Assembly: GCA_023257055.1 (NCBI GenBank)
Contig: JALRDG010000005.1
Location: 1-17,991 of the forward strand
Direction: 5' to 3'
DNA from: Candidatus Saccharimonadia bacterium
Lineage (GTDB): Bacteria; Patescibacteriota; Saccharimonadia; Saccharimonadales; Saccharimonadaceae
DNA length: 17,991 bases
Part shown: piece by piece, positions 6,975 through 12,201 of the stretch
Numbering within the stretch: position 1 is the first letter of the stretch
Layout of the letters: every line of letters begins with the position of its first letter
Made by a program: the position numbers and the translations under genes
Notes under the pieces: model-generated
Seen by the model: the letters and a program-made list of their open reading frames with translations, nothing else
What the model was told of the DNA's origin: nothing
Databases searched by the model: none

Positions 6975-7169
6975 CTATTTCTCGTTAGTTGATGGAGCTT
7001 TGTCGGTATCTTTCTTGTCAGCCGGCTTGCCTGGTCCTTCGAAGCCGTCTTTAAGCTCTCGGCCAGCTGTGCCGATACTGCGTGCTAGTTTTGGCAGCTT
7101 TGCTGCGCCAAACAAAAGGAGTAGTATCACTAAAATAATAATTAGTTCTGGTGTTCCTAGTCCAAACAT
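6975..7169 (-). CDS. tatA: TatA/TatE-type translocase pore subunit
   Basis: A 64-residue single-pass protein that oligomerises with TatC to pass folded proteins through the membrane. It has one N-terminal helix (PELIIILVILLLLFG, 7-21), the hinge FGAAKLPKLARSIG and an amphipathic helix GRELKDGFEG. A charged tail rich in Lys and Asp follows. No separate TatB is present, so this is a minimal TatA-TatC system as in many Gram-positive bacteria. A purine-rich GAGGTAGGAA precedes the ATG. It is the first gene of the tatA-tatC pair. Confidence 0.95.
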   Translation of the reverse strand: MFGLGTPELIIILVILLLLFGAAKLPKLARSIGTAGRELKDGFEGPGKPADKKDTDKAPSTNEK

Positions 7170-7198
7170 GTTTTTGTTCCTACCTCGTGCGATTATTG

Positions 7199-7204
7199 AT
7201 TATA
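7199..7204 (-). promoter_or_regulatory. Probable -10 box for tatAC
   Basis: TATAAT on the - strand, about 30 nt before the tatA ATG. A good -35 partner is not evident at 16-18 nt. The predicted leader of ~23 nt includes the tatA ribosome binding site. Confidence 0.5.
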
Positions 7205-7277
7205 CTGTTTATGGTAATACTAAATGTACGAAAACGCAAGTTATATCACTTGGTTGGCGCAGATCTATGCCTTTTAG

Positions 7278-7511
7278 TTACTTACCAGAGAGCTGGCGAC
7301 GTCGCTTGATGCGATATCCTATGATGACGAGTGCGGTAACGATCAGGAACACGCCACCTGAGATAGGCACGATTGCTGCCATACCTGTGTCGGCTAAAGT
7401 ATTTTCTGTAGTGCCAGTGCTCGTCGCGGTAGAGCTGTAGGCTTCACTTCCGTAAGCGTCGCTACCGTAGTAGGACTGTGCAAAAAGTTGTAGTACAACA
7501 ATGTGATTCAT
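7278..7511 (-). CDS. Small surface protein with LADTG sorting-type C-terminus
   Basis: A 77-residue protein of unknown function. Its C-terminal half has the tripartite layout of a sortase substrate: LADTG (39-43), a hydrophobic helix (about 45-66) and a basic tail YRIKRRR. LAxTG-type motifs are used by class E sortases, though no sortase gene is in this window. The N-terminal part has a short hydrophobic stretch IVVLQLFA (4-11) with no preceding basic residues. This is a poor Sec signal, so the start or export route is uncertain. It then has tyrosine-rich repeats YYGSDAYGSEAYSS and a Ser/Thr linker. The YGxxAYG pattern resembles the tail of the small Tat-like protein at 5553-5777. The start at 7511 has only a weak GAG-type ribosome binding site. 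It could alternatively be a simple single-pass membrane protein. Confidence 0.65.
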   Translation of the reverse strand: MNHIVVLQLFAQSYYGSDAYGSEAYSSTATSTGTTENTLADTGMAAIVPISGGVFLIVTALVIIGYRIKRRRQLSGK

Positions 7512-7606
7512 GCAATATTCTCATTTATTTTTTAAACATTACTATAATGTATTCTAGCATAGATGAGCGGACAATGAAGTGGACTATTCAGTGTGTAGTA
7601 AAAAGT

Positions 7607-7635
7607 TTGTGTAGTTACGGTGGCTGTGCTATGAT
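7607..7635 (+). promoter_or_regulatory. Promoter of the fibre operon
   Basis: TTGTGT (7607-7612), 17-nt spacer, TATGAT (7630-7635). It lies in the 165-bp divergent gap between the LADTG gene and the fibre gene. The predicted leader is about 35 nt and contains AAAGGTAGG before the ATG at 7677. Confidence 0.6.
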
Positions 7636-7676
7636 AAGCATAACAATTATTACTAAATGTAAAAGGTAGGTAGTGT

Positions 7677-8837
7677 ATGGCTCGTTTACCACATCCTGGG
7701 GGCGACGAAGGCAACTGGGGGGAGATCCTTAATGAATATTTAAATGTAGAGCTTGCCGCTGACGGAAAGCTTAAAAAAGCGGCTGACATTACGAAAGCAC
7801 TAGCTGATTCTGCAGAGGCGAAAACGCTTGCTCGGGCAGCGCAATCTACAGCCGACACTAAATATGCAAAACCTGGTACAGGTATACCAGAGACTGATCT
7901 TGACTCGGCCACGCAGACAAAACTAAATGCGTCCAGTTCGGCGACTATTGAGGACGGTTCGGTGACAACCGCCAAGCTTGCAGATGGCGCAGTCACTACT
8001 GTTAAAATCACCGATGGTGCAGTTACGACCGCCAAACTAGCACCAGGGGTAGTTCCTGTCGCGAGCGTTTCCGGTAAAACCGGTGCCGTTACGCTTGTAA
8101 AAGCAGATGTTGGCCTTGGGAGCGTAGATAACACCAGCGATGCTGATAAGCCTGTCTCGACCGCTACTCAATCTGCTCTTGACGCAAAATACACCAAGCC
8201 AGGGACGGGTATCCCGGAAGCTGACCTTTCCTCGGATGTGCAAACAAAGCTTAATAGTGGCGGCAGTGTTTCTGATGCAACGACCACCACAAAGGGTGTT
8301 GTGCAGCTCGCCGGCGACCTTGCAGGCACGGCTGCAGCACCTACCGTTCCAGGCCTTGCATCCAAGGCTGATGACACTTCTGTAGTGCATCTCGCTGGGA
8401 CGGAAACGATTACTGGTGCAAAAAGCTTTAGTGCGGCACCAACCGTACCGACCCCAACTCTTGACGGCCACGCCACGACAAAAGCGTACGTCGATACGCA
8501 GGTAGCATCTGCCACTGTTGCTGACGGATCGGTCACGACGGCGAAGCTTGCGGATGGTGCAGTTACGACTGCTAAGTTGGCCGATGATACCTTGACGGTT
8601 GCAAAGGTCGCTCCTGCTGTCGCAAATCTTATGATGTTGACGGTCTATCGAACTGCGACTTCAAACCCGAACTGGATAACAAACACAGGTACTACTATCG
8701 ATCCAGCCACATTGCATGCCGAAGGATTCGGACTAGCTTTTTGGTGCGAAGCGGGGCTTGAGCCGGCAATCGGCACGGCGGACGGTCAGGCGAAAGAGGG
8801 TCGTGACGCTATCTATCAGATGAACACAGGGGCATAG
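7677..8837 (+). CDS. Phage-tail-fibre-like repeat protein
   Basis: A 386-residue protein built from tail-fibre-type modules. The N-terminus MARLPHPGGDEGNWGEILNE resembles a leader module I associate with secreted or phage-like proteins of Patescibacteria and Actinobacteria; this is recollection, not a search. Residues 132-168 match a widespread tail-fibre motif (SGKTGAVTLVKADVG, then GSVDNTSDADKPVSTAT). Residues 238-276 are another fibre-type segment (HLAGTETITGAKSFSA, then HATTKAYVD). Two arrays of decapeptides of the form DG[SA]VTTAKLA and a 29-residue duplication make up much of the shaft. A non-repetitive ~70-residue C-terminus with Trp and one Cys could be a tip domain. No signal peptide or membrane helix is seen. 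It is the first gene of a three-gene operon, 4 nt before the next gene. A trimeric adhesion fibre is the likeliest reading; no other phage structural gene is nearby. Confidence 0.75.
   Translation: MARLPHPGGDEGNWGEILNEYLNVELAADGKLKKAADITKALADSAEAKTLARAAQSTADTKYAKPGTGIPETDLDSATQTKLNASSSATIEDGSVTTAKLADGAVTTVKITDGAVTTAKLAPGVVPVASVSGKTGAVTLVKADVGLGSVDNTSDADKPVSTATQSALDAKYTKPGTGIPEADLSSDVQTKLNSGGSVSDATTTTKGVVQLAGDLAGTAAAPTVPGLASKADDTSVVHLAGTETITGAKSFSAAPTVPTPTLDGHATTKAYVDTQVASATVADGSVTTAKLADGAVTTAKLADDTLTVAKVAPAVANLMMLTVYRTATSNPNWITNTGTTIDPATLHAEGFGLAFWCEAGLEPAIGTADGQAKEGRDAIYQMNTGA
7842..8255 (+). repeat. 29-residue duplication inside the fibre gene
   Basis: Residues 56-84 (7842-7928) and 165-193 (8169-8255) share KYxKPGTGIPExDLxSxxQTKLN. 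The two copies lie 109 residues apart and frame the first decapeptide array, suggesting growth of the shaft by segmental duplication. Confidence 0.75.
7953..8042 (+). repeat. Decapeptide array A in the fibre gene
   Basis: Three 30-nt units encode DGSVTTAKLA, DGAVTTVKIT and DGAVTTAKLA (residues 93-122). This repeat type is common in phage tail-fibre shafts. Confidence 0.8.
8523..8612 (+). repeat. Decapeptide array B in the fibre gene
   Basis: Three 30-nt units encode DGSVTTAKLA, DGAVTTAKLA and DDTLTVAKVA (residues 283-312). The first two repeat the protein sequence of array A with several silent base differences. Confidence 0.8.
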
Positions 8838-8841
8838 TAGA

Positions 8842-10215
8842 ATGGCAAATATCGCTATTTACACGCCAAAAAGTGATACGTATAGGCACCTTGGTCTTGG
8901 TACGGGCTTTACACCTGGCATGACTGCTGTCAGCTATACGAATTCAACCGCCATCATACCTAATCCTGAGCGTGGTTTTTTCCAGTATACCGAAACGCAT
9001 TATCAGTCCGATGACACGGGCTATACTCCACTTAGTGCATCAACTATGGAGACTAATCGTACGACGCTAGGCAGGGCGCTGGTATTTCGCTATTTCGTCA
9101 TAGAAAAATACTTAAATCAAGACACTATAGATACGACTTACCTAGATCTATTAAAGGCTGATTTTGCTGCGGCAAGAAGTGCGGGCGTTAAGTTGGTTAT
9201 TCGATTTTCTTACTCAAATTCTGGTGACATGACGGCTCCATACGGCGCCGACCCTGCGCCTGCTCGAGTTATTAGTCATATCCAACAGCTTGCGCCGGCG
9301 ATCAATGAGTACGCCGATGTGATTGATTCTATCCAAACTGGATTTATCGGTATGTGGGGTGAATGGTATTATACAGATAATTTTGGCGACCAAGGCGTAT
9401 TGACAGAGCAAAACTGGATTGATCGAATTGCAGTCGTAGACACGCTGTTAGACTACGTAGATTCGCGAGTATTTATTTTAGTCCGCTATGTTGGCGTAAA
9501 ACATCGCATATTTGGAGATACGGTAACGGCCAGGTCGGCGCGTGTTGGTTTTCACAACGATGCCTTCCTTGCGCCATACGACGACTACGGCACCTACACG
9601 ACCTTTACGTCGATGAACGTAACGGATACGCGAGCGTATTTGCAAAACCAGCAGAATATACCGATGGGTGGAGAAAGCGCAGTTGGCAACTCGCCTCATT
9701 CTGACTGGCCTAATGCCGATACTGAACTCGCTACGTATCATTGGACATTCCTTAACCCTGAATATCATGCCGATGTATTGAATTCATGGGGGTCAACTGG
9801 TCGAGACGAGGCGGCCCGTAAGCTTGGATATAGGCTGCGCTTAACGAGCGGCGAATACCAACCTAGTGCAGTAGTTGGCGGCTCATATGCGGTGAAAATG
9901 AATATTGCCAACGACGGATATGCTTCTCCTCATCGTAATCGTCCAGTACAGATTATTTTTAGTGATGGAACAAATTCGTACACGCGCACCGCTACTGCAG
10001 ATATACGTAACTGGGAGCCTGGAACTACTGCGACAATTTCAACTAGTATAACCGCCCCGGCAATAGCAGGTACGTACAATTTATACTTATGCCTGCCTGA
10101 TGCATCGGCAGAAATCGCCACGACGCCCGCTTATGCAATACAGCTAGCAAACACTGGGCTCTGGGATGGAGCTAAAGGATGGAATGACCTCCAGAAGAGT
10201 GTGGTGGTGTCATAA
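8842..10215 (+). CDS. DUF4874/DUF4832 glycosidase-like protein
   Basis: A 457-residue protein matching by eye the DUF4874-DUF4832 pair, predicted TIM-barrel proteins related to glycoside hydrolases, with no firmly established substrate that I know of. Landmarks are NPERGF (41-46), LVFRYFVIEKYL (80-91), KLVIRFSY (117-124), GFIGMWGEWYYTD (167-179, with Glu174 a plausible catalytic acid) and VRYVGVKHRIF (214-224). Further ones are GFHNDAFLAPYDDYGTY (236-252), MGGESA (275-280), YHWTFLNPEYH (299-309) and GYRLRL (329-334). A beta-rich C-terminal domain follows (340-435), ending NTGLWDGAKGW. No signal peptide: the N-terminus MANIAIYTPKSDTYRH is polar. The ATG follows the fibre stop by 4 nt with only a distant GGGG as ribosome binding site. 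Its stop overlaps the next start. Action on a host or capsule polysaccharide is an inference from context. Confidence 0.82.
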   Translation: MANIAIYTPKSDTYRHLGLGTGFTPGMTAVSYTNSTAIIPNPERGFFQYTETHYQSDDTGYTPLSASTMETNRTTLGRALVFRYFVIEKYLNQDTIDTTYLDLLKADFAAARSAGVKLVIRFSYSNSGDMTAPYGADPAPARVISHIQQLAPAINEYADVIDSIQTGFIGMWGEWYYTDNFGDQGVLTEQNWIDRIAVVDTLLDYVDSRVFILVRYVGVKHRIFGDTVTARSARVGFHNDAFLAPYDDYGTYTTFTSMNVTDTRAYLQNQQNIPMGGESAVGNSPHSDWPNADTELATYHWTFLNPEYHADVLNSWGSTGRDEAARKLGYRLRLTSGEYQPSAVVGGSYAVKMNIANDGYASPHRNRPVQIIFSDGTNSYTRTATADIRNWEPGTTATISTSITAPAIAGTYNLYLCLPDASAEIATTPAYAIQLANTGLWDGAKGWNDLQKSVVVS

Positions 10216-11165
10216 TGGCTGTTATCCTTACAACTGATTTTACAAATACGGACGGCAGTGCTTGGCCAAGCCCTTGGGTTAGTAGTGCTGGTACGAATAC
10301 GATTCAACTTAACCGTGGACAGCAAGAAAGTCCCAATGCTGCCTGGGCAGCCGCCGTTAGCTATGCTGGCCAAAGTTTAGGTAACGGTACGTTATATGTT
10401 ACTGCGCGAACGCCATCGATAACTAATCAGTCAATGCGAATTGACTTTAGGTATGACAATGGAGCGGGTAATGGATATAGGCTGATCATTGGATTATCTT
10501 ATTCTGGGTTCGAGCTTGCGCGAGTGGATGCTTTTGCCGATACTGTTATTGCGAGCAACTATACTACTGCTTGGGCTGCGGACACGAACTACCGGATTGC
10601 TGTAGATTTTAATGGAACTACTTTGCGAGCGAAGCGCTGGCAGGTAGATACAGAAACCGAGCCAGTCTCGTGGGAACTTAGTGTCGCCGATGCCACGTAT
10701 ACGACAGGGGATATCGGCTTGCGTGTGCAGTCGGAGGCGACTGCAGCGGCAGTCACGGGACTATGGGATGACGTATCGCTGTCTGACTATGTAGACACTA
10801 CTGCACCGGTGGTAAGTCTCGCTAACCCTACGCCCTCGGGTCAAACTGCAGGCTACGAGCATATCTCTGGAACAACTGTATTGAGCGCTACGGCAACCGA
10901 TGATGTGGCTGTTTCAAGCGTTGCTTTTTATGATGGAGACCCAGCAGGCGGCGGAACTCTTTTAGCAACTGTAGCTGCATCTCCGTATGAATACAGTTGG
11001 GATACGACCCTCGTGGCGAACGGTATGCATGCTCTATATGCTGTCGCTACGGATAGTTCGTCGAATACGGCTACTAGCGCAAAGGTTGATGTCATGGTGA
11101 ACAATAGTGGAGTGTGGGTGCCGAAAGGCGCGAGAGCTTGGCCAGTTACGGTAAAAACAAACTAA
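10215..11165 (+). CDS. LamG-like plus bacterial Ig-domain protein
   Basis: A 316-residue protein. Residues 1-190 look like a concanavalin/LamG-type jelly roll: alternating beta strands, FRYDNGAGNGYRLIIGLSY, NYRIAVDFNGTTLRAKRW and a final GLWDDVSL. Such folds usually bind sugars. Residues 193-295 are a bacterial Ig-like domain starting TTAPVVSLANP, with SATATDDVAVSSVAFYDG and NGMHALYAVATDSSSNTA. It ends NSGVWVPKGARAWP, similar to the tail of the preceding protein. The ATG overlaps the upstream stop by one base (TAATG), indicating translational coupling. No signal peptide, membrane segment or sorting signal is visible. A carbohydrate-binding partner of the neighbouring glycosidase-like and fibre proteins is the natural hypothesis. 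Confidence 0.78.
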   Translation: MAVILTTDFTNTDGSAWPSPWVSSAGTNTIQLNRGQQESPNAAWAAAVSYAGQSLGNGTLYVTARTPSITNQSMRIDFRYDNGAGNGYRLIIGLSYSGFELARVDAFADTVIASNYTTAWAADTNYRIAVDFNGTTLRAKRWQVDTETEPVSWELSVADATYTTGDIGLRVQSEATAAAVTGLWDDVSLSDYVDTTAPVVSLANPTPSGQTAGYEHISGTTVLSATATDDVAVSSVAFYDGDPAGGGTLLATVAASPYEYSWDTTLVANGMHALYAVATDSSSNTATSAKVDVMVNNSGVWVPKGARAWPVTVKTN

Positions 11166-11313
11166 GTTTGACTAGCTATGTTAGCTAAATAATACATATC
11201 GTACGCCTTGTTTTTTGTGCTTTAGTCGTCATCTGTAAAGACAGAGGTACTATGCTGCTTTGACATGCAAAAGAGTAATTTCTTTGCGTACTTTTAAATT
11301 AAGTTTGTTTTTA
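11152..11313. repeat. 12-bp inverted repeat at the ends of two convergent genes
   Basis: TAAAAACAAACT (11152-11163) at the end of the Ig-domain gene recurs inverted at 11302-11313, across the stop of the pilin gene. The 138-bp region between the arms has no gene and no good intrinsic terminator; I see only a weak TAGCTA/TAGCTA pairing at 11173-11187. The repeat is A+T-rich and may be chance. Confidence 0.35.
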
Positions 11314-12003
11314 TGGATTTGATAACGCAACAACGCAAGCAGTGGTTTTATTATCCGACCATGACCATTTTTGACTTGAGGGGATGGTAGTTGTCATTTT
11401 TGGCCATCCGCCATTGCCCTCATCAGGTATTACCATATTAGAATTCTTGCAGTCTTCGTTTCCACCTTCAAGAACATACATTAGATAGTAAGGGTTCGAT
11501 GCGCCATCGACTGTAAAGCCCTCTTGTTCTTGCGGATTAGTTCGCGAGGCGTCAGGCGGATAGTAGTGCATCGTTGCCCCTACCCATGTTGATGTCTGGT
11601 ATGGCATAGCTATGCTACGATTACTCACGGTAGGAAGTGAAGATATAATTTTTGTTAAAGCTGTATTAAAAGTCGAGTCTACCTTAACCGGATAGGCTGA
11701 TTCTCCGCAGTCGCCAATTCCATCACCTCCTACATGATCGGCATAGTCCTTACCTAGACAGGCTCCGCCGTTACCTGCTGAAAATGAGGGGTAAGAACTA
11801 TATTCTGCTAGATATGCAGATATAACACGCTCATACGTCGATACGTTAGTTGAAATATGTGTGTTTATTGCTCTGCGTTGTATATTATTGTATGCGACGA
11901 CAGTAATTGCGGCTAATATACCTATGACTACAATTACAATTAGCAGCTCCACAATTGTAAATGCATGTTGTTGTTTGTTTTTTGCTAACGCGAGTTCGTC
12001 CAT
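11311..12003 (-). CDS. Type IV pilin-like protein
   Basis: A 230-residue prepilin. It has a short leader (MDELALAKNKQQHA), a prepilin peptidase site A14-F15 and the classical N-terminal helix FTIVELLIVIVVIGILAAI with Glu at +5. Ala rather than Gly at -1 is a tolerated but less usual variant. The globular part has four Cys (GGACLG, GDCGES, NEDCKN, TTACVV), enough for two disulfides, including a C-terminal loop as in many pilins. The ATG at 12003 has no ribosome binding site and lies 11 nt after a -10 box, so the leader is only a few bases. It stands alone here, without pilus assembly ATPases or peptidase, and is divergent from dnaK. In Saccharibacteria type IV pili are used for twitching and host contact; this role is inferred from the family. 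Confidence 0.9.
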   Translation of the reverse strand: MDELALAKNKQQHAFTIVELLIVIVVIGILAAITVVAYNNIQRRAINTHISTNVSTYERVISAYLAEYSSYPSFSAGNGGACLGKDYADHVGGDGIGDCGESAYPVKVDSTFNTALTKIISSLPTVSNRSIAMPYQTSTWVGATMHYYPPDASRTNPQEQEGFTVDGASNPYYLMYVLEGGNEDCKNSNMVIPDEGNGGWPKMTTTIPSSQKWSWSDNKTTACVVALSNP

Positions 12004-12014
12004 GGCTTACATAA

Positions 12015-12043
12015 AGTATAAAACACAAGCATAATAACCACAA
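12015..12043 (-). promoter_or_regulatory. Pilin gene promoter
   Basis: On the - strand: TTGTGG (12043-12038), 17-nt spacer, TATACT (12020-12015), then 11 nt to the ATG. It is divergent from dnaK and ends about 37 bp from the nearest CIRCE, so direct HrcA control of the pilin is unlikely. Confidence 0.65.
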
Positions 12044-12079
12044 CGATAACTCAAAAAGGATTCGCTAAACAAAATAAAA

Positions 12080-12106
12080 TTAGCACTCTTGACACGCGAG
12101 TGCTAG
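12080..12106 (+). promoter_or_regulatory. CIRCE operator 1 upstream of dnaK
   Basis: TTAGCACTC, 9-nt spacer TTGACACGC, GAGTGCTAG: 17 of 18 arm positions match the HrcA consensus. The spacer starts with the -35 hexamer TTGACA of the upstream dnaK promoter. Confidence 0.95.
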
Positions 12107-12117
12107 TTTTATAGACT
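12089..12117 (+). promoter_or_regulatory. dnaK promoter P1
   Basis: TTGACA (12089-12094), 17-nt spacer, TAGACT (12112-12117). The -35 is within CIRCE 1, so bound HrcA would block RNA polymerase directly. The leader would run through CIRCE 2. Confidence 0.55.
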
Positions 12118-12124
12118 AAAACTA

Positions 12125-12151
12125 TTGGCAGTCTATGGCAATGAGTGCTAA
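12125..12151 (+). promoter_or_regulatory. Degenerate CIRCE operator 2 upstream of dnaK
   Basis: TTGGCAGTC, 9-nt spacer TATGGCAAT, GAGTGCTAA. The right arm is a perfect half-site; the left arm matches 7 of 9. It lies 18 bp downstream of CIRCE 1, centre to centre 45 bp. A possible second promoter overlaps it: TTGGCA (12125-12130), 18-nt spacer, TAAAAT (12149-12154). Confidence 0.75.
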
Positions 12152-12201
12152 AATATATATAGAACCTATAGAACACGTAATTAATCCTAAGGAGAGTAGA
12201 T

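Noticed and set aside
6730..7440. 236-codon open frame on the + strand opposite tatC and tatA
   Set aside because: It is antisense to clearly conserved tat genes and its translation has no family features.
7574..7669. 32-codon frame before the fibre gene
   Set aside because: It spans the predicted fibre promoter, has no ribosome binding site and no coding character.
7532..8536. Ala/Ser/Val-rich frames on the - strand opposite the fibre gene
   Set aside because: Their repetitiveness mirrors the decapeptide repeats of the real + strand gene; they have no start signals.
7953..8612. CRISPR-like or mobile repeat array
   Set aside because: The repeats are in frame, encode decapeptides and vary at silent positions; there are no unique spacers of constant length.
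7677..11165. Prophage remnant
   Set aside because: Apart from fibre-type motifs in one gene there is no integrase, capsid, portal, terminase or lysis gene and no attachment repeat visible in the flanks.
11173..11187. Terminator hairpin TAGCTA/TAGCTA after the Ig-domain gene
   Set aside because: The stem is short and A+T-rich, each arm is itself a palindrome, and no T-run follows.
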